The position numbers and the translations under genes are program-made. Under the pieces are notes generated by a model that was given only the letters and a program-made list of their open reading frames with translations, was not told the DNA's origin and did no database searches. A DNA stretch of 64,000 bases from Chenggangzhangella methanolivorans (GTDB lineage: Bacteria; Pseudomonadota; Alphaproteobacteria; Rhizobiales; Methylopilaceae). The stretch covers positions 5,160,501 through 5,224,500 of the forward strand of contig NZ_CP081869.1 in the NCBI RefSeq assembly GCF_019797865.1, written 5' to 3'. How positions within the stretch are numbered: the first letter of the stretch is position 1; every line of letters begins with the position of its first letter. Shown one piece after another: positions 18,976 through 27,757 of the stretch.

Positions 18976-20642
18976 ACCGTCCGGCGGTCCTCGCTTTCAA
19001 CATGGCCGGCGCCGCGATCGCCCGACGCGCCGCCGACGCGGTCGGGGGCGACGCGCTCGGGCTTGCGAGCCGCGTCGAGGGGCTCGACGGCTCCTTCGAG
19101 GACGCCGAGGCGCAGGTCCGCGAACTGTTTCGCGCCGGGCGTCCGATCATCGGCGTCTGCGCCTCCGGCATCCTGATCCGCCTGCTCGCGCCGCTGCTGA
19201 AGGACAAGCGCTCCGAGCCGCCGGTGCTCGCGGTGAGCGACGACGGCGAGACCGTGGTGCCGCTGCTCGGCGGGCTGACGGGCGCCGATCCGCTCGCCCG
19301 CAAGCTTGCGGCCGCGCTCGGCGGGGCGGCGGCCCTCACCGGCGCCGGCGCGCGGCGCTTCGGCGTGATCTTCGAGGCGCCGCCGCCCGGCTACGCGCTC
19401 GCCAATCCCGACGACGCCAAGGCCGTGACCTCGACGCTGCTCGGCGGCAAGGAGGCCCGGATCGAGGGCTCGGCGCCCTGGATCGAGAATTCGAACCTGC
19501 CCGTCTCCGGCGACGGCGACATCGTGCTGCGATTCTCGCCCGAGGTCGGCGCGCCGCCGGAAGGCGGACTGCTGTTCCATCCCAAGGTGCTGGTCGCCGA
19601 GTTCGACCGGCCCGACGCCGAGACGCTCGACCGGCTCGACACGGCGATCGCCAGCCTCGGCCTCGCGCCCGCCGCGCTTTCCTTCGCGACCGCGCCCGAA
19701 GGCGCGCCGATCCACCACGTGTTCGTCGAGCGGCTCGACGCCCGCGGCGTTCCGCTGAGGCTGATCGAACAGCGCATCGAGGGCGGCGAGATCGTCCATG
19801 GCGAGCCGGGCTTCAGGCTTCATCGCTTCGCCGAGCCGCAGCCGCCGCATGCGAGCGGCCGCGCCTCCGGCCGCGTCACCGTGGTGGGGCTCGGGCCGGG
19901 CTGGAAGGGCTGGCTCGCGCCCGAAGCCGCCGCCGCGCTCGACCGCGCGCAGGATCTCGTCGGCTATGAGGGCTATCTCGCGATGGTGCCGGAGCGCGCC
20001 GGCCAGCGCCGCCACGGCTCCGACAACCGCGTCGAGCTCGAGCGCGCCCAGGCCGCGATGACGCTCGCGGCGCAGGGGAGGGAGGTCGCGGTGGTGTCGT
20101 CCGGCGACAGCGGGGTGTTCGGCATGGCGGCCGCCGTGATGGAGGCCGCCGCCGCCGAGCCCGCGCGCTGGCCGGGCGTCGCGATTGAGGTCGCGCCCGG
20201 GATCTCGGCCATGCAGGCGGCGGCCTCGCGCCTCGGCGCGCCGCTCGGCCACGACTTCGCGGTGATCTCGCTTTCCGACCAGCTGAAGCCCTGGGAGACG
20301 ATCGCGGCCCGGCTCGACGCCGCGGCGAGCGCGGACTTCGCGCTCGCGCTGTACAATCCCGCCTCGCTTCGTCGCCGCAAACAGCTCGACGACGCGCTCG
20401 AGATCGTCCGCCGCTATCGCACGCGCGAGACGCCGGTCGCGCTCGCCCGCGACATCGGCCGCCCGGCCGAAGGCATGACGCTGACGACGCTCGGAGACCT
20501 CGACCCGGCAGTCGTGGACATGCGCACGCTGCTCGTCGTCGGCTCGTCCAAGACGCGCGTGTTCGCGCGGGCCGACGGGCGGCTCTGGATGTACACGCCG
20601 CGGGTCTACGAGAGCGGTTTTGGCGATCCGGACGAGATGTGA
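18972..20642 (+). CDS. cobJ: Fused CbiG-like / precorrin-3B C17-methyltransferase (CobJ)
   Basis: 556 residues from a GTG overlapping the cobI stop. The N-terminal part (about 1-300) resembles CbiG/CobE: AFNMAGAAIARRAADAVGG, IIGVCASGILIRLLAPLL, then a C-terminal CobE-like region. From about residue 305 it is a CobJ methyltransferase: VTVVGLGPGWKGWLAPEA, VVSSGDSGVFGMAA, VAPGISAMQAAASRLGAPLGHDF. CobJ contracts the corrin ring and methylates C-17. CbiG belongs to the anaerobic route, but its N-terminal domain is often fused to CobJ in alphaproteobacteria. Confidence 0.93.
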   Translation: MNRPAVLAFNMAGAAIARRAADAVGGDALGLASRVEGLDGSFEDAEAQVRELFRAGRPIIGVCASGILIRLLAPLLKDKRSEPPVLAVSDDGETVVPLLGGLTGADPLARKLAAALGGAAALTGAGARRFGVIFEAPPPGYALANPDDAKAVTSTLLGGKEARIEGSAPWIENSNLPVSGDGDIVLRFSPEVGAPPEGGLLFHPKVLVAEFDRPDAETLDRLDTAIASLGLAPAALSFATAPEGAPIHHVFVERLDARGVPLRLIEQRIEGGEIVHGEPGFRLHRFAEPQPPHASGRASGRVTVVGLGPGWKGWLAPEAAAALDRAQDLVGYEGYLAMVPERAGQRRHGSDNRVELERAQAAMTLAAQGREVAVVSSGDSGVFGMAAAVMEAAAAEPARWPGVAIEVAPGISAMQAAASRLGAPLGHDFAVISLSDQLKPWETIAARLDAAASADFALALYNPASLRRRKQLDDALEIVRRYRTRETPVALARDIGRPAEGMTLTTLGDLDPAVVDMRTLLVVGSSKTRVFARADGRLWMYTPRVYESGFGDPDEM

Positions 20643-20742
20643 CCGGCTGGCGGCGGTTTCGTTAAGGATACCGACGGGTAAACGTGCAAGCCGCCTTTGC
20701 GCCCTTGCTCCGCGGCGGCCGCCCATGGGAAATTCCCGTCGC

Positions 20743-20817
20743 GGCCCGGTGGGGGAATGGCTACCCAGGGGGCGGGAACGTCCTCGCATCCTGGTTCAAC
20801 TCCAGGTCGGGCCTCCA
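20743..20817 (+). ncRNA. tRNA-like RNA with GNRA-capped anticodon arm
   Basis: The acceptor stem 20743-20749 pairs fully with 20807-20813 (one G-U). The D arm is GGG 20753-20755 with CCC 20764-20766 and an 8-nt loop containing GG. The T arm is CCTGG 20790-20794 with CCAGG 20802-20806 and loop TTCAACT. Discriminator T and encoded CCA are at 20814-20817. In place of an anticodon loop, 20768-20785 forms a 7-bp stem (two G-U) closed by GGAA. If the top pairs open, the loop still lacks U33. An intrinsic terminator follows at 20823. It is not tRNA-Sec and not a recognisable decoding tRNA. Confidence 0.7.
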
Positions 20818-20822
20818 GATGA

Positions 20823-20863
20823 CGAAACGGCGTCCAGCTTGCGCGGGACGCCGTTTCGCATTT
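20823..20863 (+). terminator. Intrinsic terminator after the tRNA-like RNA
   Basis: A 13-bp perfect stem (20823-20835 with 20846-20858) and 10-nt loop are followed by CATTT. It starts 5 nt after the encoded CCA. The T-tract is short, but the stem is very stable. Confidence 0.75.
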
Positions 20864-21008
20864 GGGGCTTCGCCAGCCGAAGCCTGGGGTCGCCAGTCGA
20901 AACCTTAAGACTGGTCGCCCGGCCGTTCCCCAGACGGCCGGGCGTCCTCGTGCGCTTCCGGTGCGGAGAGGGGCGGGAATCCGTCACCGACGCCTGTCAA
21001 GGCGGGGG

Positions 21009-21185
21009 TCAACGCCCGAGGGGGCTCTGTTCGAGGAAGCCCGCCGCGCCCAGTCGCTCCAACGCCGAACGTCCCCCGCCCGTCGTCGCCGTCGCAAGCG
21101 CAGCGAGAGCGGCGACCGCATAGAGGATCGCGAAGGCGGCGATCGCCGTCTTCAGATGCCCCGTGCGCGTCTCCGTTCCCGTCAT
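21009..21185 (-). CDS. Small single-helix membrane protein
   Basis: 58 residues, MTGTETRTGHLKTAIAAFAI then LYAVAALAALATA as one membrane helix, and a short polar C-terminus ending EQSPLGR. A good ribosome binding site AAGGGAG lies 7 nt upstream of the ATG. No family is recognised. It is divergent from coaD and sits just after the tRNA-like RNA terminator. Confidence 0.55.
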   Translation of the reverse strand: MTGTETRTGHLKTAIAAFAILYAVAALAALATATTGGGRSALERLGAAGFLEQSPLGR

Positions 21186-21409
21186 CGCGTGCTCCCTTGA
21201 TGTTCGTGGGACACCATATCGACCGCGACTGAACGCACTCTGGCGCCCCTGTTCATCGATCGTTCACTGGCGGAGATCGGGCCGCGAGGGTTGCGGAGCC
21301 CGTGCGCGCCGGGGTAAGGGACGGCCGGCCCCGCAAAGGGCCGAGCGCCAAGAACGCCTTGGCGCGCGGCCGGGACCACAGCGCCTCGCCCTCGAAGCTT
21401 CCGGATCTT

Positions 21410-21907
21410 ATGCCGCGCGTCGCCTTCTATCCCGGGTCCTTCGATCCCGTGACGAACGGACATCTCGACCTCGCCGCGCGCGCCTGCCGGCTCGCCGACA
21501 GGCTCGTGGTCGCGATCGGAACCCATCACGGCAAGACGCCGCTGTTCTCCGTCGAGGAGCGCCGGGCGATGCTCGAGGAGACTTGTGGTCCGATCGCGCG
21601 CGAGGCCGGCTGCGCCTTCGAGGTGGCGACCTTCGGCGGGCTCGTCGTCGAAGCCGCCGCCGCCGCCGGCGCCTCGATGCTGATCCGCGGCGTCCGGGAC
21701 GGGGCCGATTTCGACTACGAGATGCAGATGGCCGGCATGAACGCGGCGATGGCGCCCGCCATCCAGACCGTGCTGCTGCCGGCAGGCGCCGCCGTCCGCG
21801 CGGTGAACTCCACCTTCGTCCGCCAGATCGCCGCGATGGGCGGCGACGCCTCCGCCTTCGTGCCGCCTTCCGTCGCCGCGCGCCTCGCCGCGCGCGCCGC
21901 CACCTGA
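21410..21907 (+). CDS. coaD: Pantetheine-phosphate adenylyltransferase
   Basis: 165 residues, normal length. The N-terminus [23 protein letters not shown] carries the nucleotidyltransferase signature TNGH, and there is the family stretch [22 protein letters not shown] and [15 protein letters not shown]. It transfers AMP from ATP to 4'-phosphopantetheine in coenzyme A synthesis. The frame is open from 21302, but homology starts at this Met. The cyclophilin gene follows after 29 bp. Confidence 0.96.
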   Translation: MPRVAFYPGSFDPVTNGHLDLAARACRLADRLVVAIGTHHGKTPLFSVEERRAMLEETCGPIAREAGCAFEVATFGGLVVEAAAAAGASMLIRGVRDGADFDYEMQMAGMNAAMAPAIQTVLLPAGAAVRAVNSTFVRQIAAMGGDASAFVPPSVAARLAARAAT

Positions 21908-21936
21908 CCGCCGCCTTCTCCCGAGAGGTTCCGCCG

Positions 21937-22473
21937 ATGAAGCTCTGGCTTTCCCTCCTCACGGCCCTTGCGCTGATGACCGCGCCGGCGCTCGCGCAGT
22001 CGAAGCCGCCCGCAGGGCCGACCGTCGTGCTCGACACCTCCAAGGGCGCGGTCACCATCCGCCTGCGCCCGGATCTCGCGCCCAAGCACGTCGAGCGCAT
22101 CACGACGCTGGTGAAGGAGAAGTTCTACGACGGCGTGCCGTTCCACCGCGTGATCTCAGGGTTCATGGCCCAGACGGGCGACCCGACCGGCACCGGCACG
22201 GGCGGCTCCAAATATCCCGACGTCGACGCCGAGTTCTCGCGCGAGAGCTTCAAGCGCGGCACCGTCGGCATGGCGCGCGCGGGCGATCCCAACAGCGCCA
22301 ACAGCCAGTTCTTCATCTGCTTCGCGGCGGCTCCCTGGCTCGACGGCCAGTACACGATCGTGGGCGACGTCGTGAGCGGCATGGACGTCGTCGACCAGCT
22401 CAAGAAGGGCCAGGGCCAGAGCGGCTCCGTCAGCGGCCCGGACATCGTCAAGACCGCCCGTCTCGGCGGCTGA
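21937..22473 (+). CDS. Peptidyl-prolyl cis-trans isomerase, cyclophilin type, exported
   Basis: 178 residues. A signal peptide MKLWLSLLTALALMTAPALA precedes a cyclophilin domain with FYDGVPFHRVISGFMAQTGD, GTVGMARAGDPNSANSQFFICF and the PWLDGQYTIVGDV strand. The catalytic arginine in FHRV is present. It catalyses proline isomerisation in the periplasm. A cytoplasmic paralogue follows directly. Confidence 0.95.
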   Translation: MKLWLSLLTALALMTAPALAQSKPPAGPTVVLDTSKGAVTIRLRPDLAPKHVERITTLVKEKFYDGVPFHRVISGFMAQTGDPTGTGTGGSKYPDVDAEFSRESFKRGTVGMARAGDPNSANSQFFICFAAAPWLDGQYTIVGDVVSGMDVVDQLKKGQGQSGSVSGPDIVKTARLGG

Positions 22474-22493
22474 CCCTCAGGAGACCAGAGACA

Positions 22494-22958
22494 ATGAGCG
22501 ATCCCGAAAACACGCTTCTGATCGAGACCACAAAGGGCCCGATCAAGGTCGAGATGCGGCCCGACCTCGCGCCCGGCCACGTGGCGCGCGTCAAGGAGCT
22601 GGTCCGCGAGGGCTTCTACGACGGCGTCGCGTTCCACCGCGTCATCGACGGCTTCATGGCCCAGACCGGCTGCCCGCACGGCACCGGCACCGGCGGCTCC
22701 GGCAAGAAGCTGAAGGCCGAGTTCTCCAAGGAGAAGCATGTGCGCGGCACCGTTTCGGCGGCGCGCGCCATGGACCCGAACTCGGCCGACAGCCAGTTCT
22801 TCATCTGCTTCGAGGACGCGCCCTGGCTCGACGGCCAGTATTCGGTCTGGGGCAAGGTGACCGAAGGCATGGACAACGTCGACAACATCAAGCGCGGCGA
22901 GCCCGTGCGCGATCCCGACAAGATCCTGTCGATCAAGGTCGCGGCCGACGCTGGCTGA
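22494..22958 (+). CDS. ppiB: Peptidyl-prolyl cis-trans isomerase, cyclophilin type, cytoplasmic
   Basis: 154 residues without a signal peptide. The motifs FYDGVAFHRVIDGFMAQTG and SADSQFFICFEDAPWLDGQYSVWGKV are complete. It is a close paralogue of the preceding gene (20 bp upstream), giving a periplasmic/cytoplasmic cyclophilin pair from a tandem duplication that is common in alphaproteobacteria. Confidence 0.95.
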   Translation: MSDPENTLLIETTKGPIKVEMRPDLAPGHVARVKELVREGFYDGVAFHRVIDGFMAQTGCPHGTGTGGSGKKLKAEFSKEKHVRGTVSAARAMDPNSADSQFFICFEDAPWLDGQYSVWGKVTEGMDNVDNIKRGEPVRDPDKILSIKVAADAG

Positions 22959-22977
22959 GCCAAAGGCTCCCCGGGGG

Positions 22978-23427
22978 ATGGACAAGCTGCTCTACGTCAT
23001 CCCGGTCTTCGCGGCCGGGATGGGCCTGTCGCTGCAGGGCATCGTGAACGGGGGCCTCGCACGGGGCCTCGGCTCCGCGGTGCTCGCGGCGACGGTGTCG
23101 TTCTGGGTCGGCGGGTTCGTCCTCACCATGCTGGCGCTCGCTTCGGGCGGCGTCGGCCAGGCCTTCGCCTCGGCGAAGGCTCTCGGGCCCGGATGGTGGA
23201 TCGGAGGCGGGCTGCTCGGCGCCGCCTTCGTCACGGCCGTGACCTTCGCGGCCCCGCGGGTCGGGATCGCGGCCACGATGGCGTTCGCGATCGCCGGCCA
23301 GCTGATCGCGGCCTCCGCGCTCGATCATTTCGGCGCGCTCGGCACGCCGGTGCATCCGTTCAACTACGTTCGGGCGGCCGGGATCGGCATGCTGATCGGC
23401 GGCGCGCTGCTGGTGCGCTTCTTCTGA
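22978..23427 (+). CDS. DUF606/YdcZ-type DMT-superfamily membrane protein
   Basis: 149 residues with five predicted membrane helices. The N-terminal [33 protein letters not shown] is the typical DUF606 start (Q-x2-N-x-L pattern). The family belongs to the drug/metabolite transporter superfamily, usually as pairs or dimers of five-helix units; the substrate is unknown. It starts 19 bp after ppiB. Confidence 0.87.
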   Translation: MDKLLYVIPVFAAGMGLSLQGIVNGGLARGLGSAVLAATVSFWVGGFVLTMLALASGGVGQAFASAKALGPGWWIGGGLLGAAFVTAVTFAAPRVGIAATMAFAIAGQLIAASALDHFGALGTPVHPFNYVRAAGIGMLIGGALLVRFF

Positions 23428-23476
23428 GACTTCTCGTGACGCTCCGGCCTCCGGAGCCAAGGCTTCCGGAGCCCCT

Positions 23477-24563
23477 TTGGACGTCTCGCTGTTCGATTTC
23501 GAGCTCCCCGAGGAGCTGATCGCGCTCCGCCCGGCGAGCCCGCGCGACAGCGCGCGGCTGCTCGTGGTGCGGCCGGGAGCCGAGCGCGAACTCGAGGACC
23601 TATCCGTTCGAGACCTCCCGCGCCTGTTCACCGAGCGCGACGCCATGGTGGTGAACGCCACGCGCGTCATCCCGGCGCGGCTCCATGGGCGGCGGTTGCG
23701 CGGAGAGACCTCGGCCAAGGTCGAGATCATGCTGCACCAGCGCCTCGACGGCGCGCGCTGGAAGGCGTTCGCGCGGCCCGCCAAGAAACTTGGCTCCGGC
23801 GACCGGATCGAGATTGGGGAGGGCGGCGAGGCCTGCCTTCTCGGCCGGCTCGACGCGACCGTTGAGGCGAGGGGCGACGAGGGCGAGGTCACGCTCCGCT
23901 TCGATCTCTCGGGGCCCGCCCTCGACGCCGCGATCGCGGCGGCCGGAGAGCTGCCGCTGCCGCCCTACATCGCGGGCAAGCGCGCGACCGACGCGCGCGA
24001 CGCCGACGACTACCAGACCCTGTTCGCGCGCGAGCCGGGCGCGGTCGCGGCCCCGACCGCCGGACTGCACTTCACGCCGGAGCTGATGGAGCGGCTGCGG
24101 GAGCGGGGCGTCGCGCGCCACGAGACGGTGCTCCATGTCGGCGCCGGCACCTTCCTGCCGGTGAAGGCGGAGAACACCGACGACCACCGCATGCATTCGG
24201 AGACCGGCCACCTCGACGCCGGGACCGCCGCGGGGCTCAACGCGGTTCGCGAGCAGGGCGGGCGGGTTCTGGCGATCGGCACCCACGTCGGCGCGGCTGC
24301 TCGAAAGCGCCGCGACGCCGGACGGACTGATCGGTGAGTTTTCGGGCGAGACCGACATCTTCATCACGCCGGGCTACCGCTTCCGCGCGGTCGACGCGCT
24401 GCTCACCAACTTCCACCTGCCGCGCTCGACGCTGATGATGCTGATCTCGGCCTTCGCCGGCCTCGACGTGGTGAAGCGCGTCTACGCCCATGCGGTCGCC
24501 GAGCGCTACCGGTTCTACTCCTATGGCGACGCGTGCCTGTTCCTGCCGGAGGCGAAGCGGTGA
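23477..24563 (+). CDS. queA: S-adenosylmethionine:tRNA ribosyltransferase-isomerase QueA (one frameshift)
   Basis: It begins at a TTG (reads [20 protein letters not shown], the standard QueA N-terminus). Motifs [25 protein letters not shown] and [10 protein letters not shown] follow. An extra base near 24283 breaks the frame before [20 protein letters not shown]; the rest ([32 protein letters not shown]) is in the next frame to the TGA at 24561. It adds the epoxycyclopentanediol part to 7-aminomethyl-7-deazaguanine in tRNA. tgt, the preceding step, follows. Confidence 0.95.
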
Positions 24564-24565
24564 CG

Positions 24566-24691
24566 GAACTGCGTGCTTCGAGACGCCTGCCCGGGCGGGC
24601 TCCTCAGCATGAGGACCGTCGCGGCTCCTCGGAACCTTCAACCGTCCTCATGCTGAGGAGGCCCGCAGGGCCGTCTCGAAGCACGCAGTTC
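24566..24691. repeat. Palindromic repeat (copy 2 of the secF-end element)
   Basis: Arms of 20 bp, 24566-24585 and 24672-24691, are exact reverse complements and share their core with the repeat at 3967-4092. The inner pair CTCAGCATGAG / CTCATGCTGAG is also kept. It lies between the queA stop and the tgt start. Confidence 0.87.
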
Positions 24692-24708
24692 ATTTCCGCA
24701 GGCGCCCG

Positions 24709-25826
24709 ATGAGCCGTATCCCCTTCAACGTCCACGCGACCGACGGCGCGGCGCGCACAGGCGAACTCGTGTTTCCGCGCGGAAGCATCCGCACCCCGCC
24801 TTCATGCCGGTGGGGACGGCCGCGACCGTGAAGGCGCTCTACGCCGACCAGGTGGCCGCGACCGGGGCCGACGTCGTGCTCGGCAACACTTATCACCTGA
24901 TGCTGCGGCCGGGCGCCGAACGCGTCGCGGCGTTCGGCGGGCTCCACGAGTTCATGCGCTGGGACAAGCCGATCCTCACCGATTCCGGCGGCTTCCAGGT
25001 GATGTCGCTCGCCGCGCTGAGGAAGCTCGACAAGGACGGGGTGACGTTCCAGTCGCACATCGACGGCTCGACCCACCGGCTGACGCCCGAGCGTTCCGTC
25101 GAGATCCAGCGGCTGCTCGGCGCCGACGTCACCATGCAGTTCGACGAATGCGTTCGGCTGCCGGCCCCGCGCGACGACGTCGAGCGCGCCATGCGGCTCT
25201 CGCTCGCCTGGGCGGAGCGCTCAAAGGCGGCGTTCGGCAGCCCGCAGGGGCGGGCGCTGTTCGGCATCGTGCAGGGCGGCGACCAGGCGGACCTGCGCAA
25301 GGTCTCGGCGCGCGAGCTCGTCGCCGTCGGCTTCGACGGCTACGCGGTCGGCGGGCTTGCTGTCGGCGAGCCGCAGGACGTCATGCTGGCGATGCTCGGA
25401 GAGACGGTCCCGGAGCTTCCCTCGGACCGGCCGCGCTATCTCATGGGCGTCGGAACGCCCGACGACATCCTGAAGTCGATCGCGCGCGGGGTCGACATGT
25501 TCGACTGCGTGATGCCGACCCGCGCGGGCCGCCACGGCCAGGCCTTCACCCGCTTCGGCAAGATGAACCTGAAGAACGCGCGCTTCGCCGAGGACAAGAG
25601 GCCGCTCGACGAGACGAGCGATTGTCCTGCTGCGCGAGACTATTCGCGCGCTTACCTCCATCATCTCGTGAAGTCGGGCGAGATCCTCGGCATGATGCTG
25701 CTGAGCTGGGCCAACATCGCCTATTACCAGGCGCTCACGGCCGGCGCCCGGTCCGCGATCGCCTCGGGCGCGTTCGCCGACTACGCCGCCGAAACGACCG
25801 CAGGATGGGCGCGCGGCGACGCGTAA
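24709..25826 (+). CDS. tgt: tRNA-guanine transglycosylase (one frameshift near the start)
   Basis: ATG at 24709 ([20 protein letters not shown]), with a missing C near 24795 in [15 protein letters not shown]. After that the enzyme is intact: [23 protein letters not shown] with the catalytic aspartate, GIVQGG, and the second catalytic aspartate in [14 protein letters not shown]. One zinc-binding position reads C in [16 protein letters not shown]. It exchanges guanine-34 for preQ1 in tRNAs with GUN anticodons. It is paired with queA upstream. Confidence 0.96.
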
Positions 25827-26015
25827 AACGGTTGCGCTCGACGGGGCGCTTGCAAATTTCGGTTGTCGCTTCACGAATGGTTGTGATCCGTCGCGCATCC
25901 TGCCGCGCAGCAGCCGTGTTGCAGGAACATAAGAGGCTCCGGCGACGGGACGTGCTAGATAGCTCGCGCGAGCGTCGGCGCGAGACGCGTGGCCGCAGGA
26001 CGGGTTGAGACATCG

Positions 26016-27757
26016 ATGGCGAAGGCCGAGAACGAAGGCGCAGGCGCCAAGATCCTGAAGTCGGTGCGGGTCGAGATGCGCGCCGCCATCGGGCTGCTGG
26101 CGGTGTTCTCGGTCGCGATCAACCTGCTGCTCCTCGTGCCCTCCATCTACATGATGCAGATCTATGACCGCGTGCTGCGCAGCGGCGTGGTCGAGACGCT
26201 GATCTACGTCACGCTGATCGCCGCCGGCGCGATCGCGGTCTACGCGCTGCTGGAGTCGCTGCGCCTGCGCGCGCTCGCCCGCGTCGGCGAGTGGATCGAG
26301 GACACGCTGTTCGAGCCGGTGTTCGCCGCCGCCATGGGAGCCGAGCGCGGCATGGTGAAGTTCGGCGCGCAGGAAGGCGCGCCGTTCCAGGATCTGCGGC
26401 TCGTGCGCACCTTCCTTTCGGGCTCCACGCTGCCCTCGCTCTGCGACGTGCCGTGGATGCCGGTGTTCCTGCTCGGCTGCACGCTGATCCACCCTATCTC
26501 GGTCTGCTGGGCGCGGTCTTCGCGCTCCTCATCGTGATCCTGGCGCTCGTCAACGACCGCCTGACCAAGCCCGCGGCCGAGAAGGTCCAGCAGGGCCATC
26601 AGGAGGCGCAGCGCGTTCTGGCGGAAGCCGCGCGCAACGTCGACACCGTGGCGGCCATGGGTCTGGCCAAGCCGCTCGCCGAAAAGGCGGGTCGCGCCAA
26701 CGCGCTTTCGATGGCGCTGCTCGCCGAGGCCACCAACCGCAGCTCGGCCACGATCGGCTCCGGCAAGTTCCTGCGCGTCGTCGCGCAGATCATGACGCTC
26801 GCGCTCGGCGCCTGGCTTTCGCTCGGCGGCCACATCACGCCGGGCGGCATGATCGCGTCGTCCATCCTGCTGTCGCGCGCGCTCGCGCCGCTCGACCAGT
26901 CGATCGCGGCCTGGCGCGGCTTCCAGCAGTGCCGCCTCGCCTGGAAGCGCATCGAGGCGCTGCTCAACGCCGCCGGAGCGAGCGTCGAGGATCCGATCGC
27001 GCTGCCGAAGCCCGAGGGGCGCCTCACCATCGAGAACGTCACGGTGGTCGCGCCGGGCGGCGACAAGGCGATCATCAACAACGTCTCGATGCAGATCGCG
27101 CCGGGCGACAGCGTGGCCTTCATCGGCCCGTCGGGCTCGGGCAAGTCGACGCTCTGCCGCGCGATCGTGGGATCGCGCGCGCCCCATCGCGGCAAGGTCA
27201 GGCTCGACGGCGGCGACGTCATGCTGTGGCGCGACGACCAGCGGCGCAAATATGTCGGCTATCTCGCGCAGGGCACAGAGCTGTTCACCGGGCGCGTGCG
27301 CGACGTCATCGCCCGCTTCGACGAGCCTGACGACGAGGCCGTGGTCGAGGCCGCCAAGCTCGCGGGCTGCCACGAGCTGATCCTCGGCCTGCCGCAGGGC
27401 TACGACACGCTGCTCGCCAATGGCGGCGGGATGCTCTCCGGCGGCCAGCGCCAGCGCATCGCGCTTGCGCGCGCCGTCTACGGCGAGACCCGCCTCGTGG
27501 TGCTGGACGAGCCCAACGCCAGCCTCGACGGCGAGGGCGAGCGGGCGCTCGTCAACTGCATCTCGACGCTGAAGGAGCGCGGCGTGACGGTGATCATGGT
27601 GACGCACAAGCCAGCGCTCGCCCATCTCGCCTCGAAGGTGGCGGTGATGCAGAACGGCCAGCTCAAGAAGCTCGGGCCCGCGACCGAGGTGCTGCGCGAG
27701 CTCGTGGCGCCGGCGCCGTCCGAAAACGTCCGCTCCATCCCGGGAGGCTCGCGATGA
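26016..27757 (+). CDS. prsD: Type I secretion ABC transporter permease/ATPase (PrsD-like), one frameshift
   Basis: About 580 residues with a missing C restored near 26493. The membrane domain starts with VPSIYMMQIYDRVLRSG, a signature of the PrtD/PrsD branch, and lacks the C39 peptidase domain of HlyB. The ATPase domain has GPSGSGKST, SGGQRQRIALARA and LVVLDEPNASLD. Such proteins export repeats-in-toxin proteins or glycanases together with an adaptor and an outer-membrane TolC. The adaptor gene follows with a 4-bp overlap; no tolC or obvious RTX substrate is in the window. Confidence 0.93.

Noticed and set aside
20743-20817. Reading the tRNA-like RNA as selC (tRNA-Sec) or as an ordinary tRNA
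   Set aside because: It has 75 nt, not about 95; there is no long variable arm, no TCA anticodon and no 8-bp acceptor stem. No alignment gives a 7-nt anticodon loop with U33.
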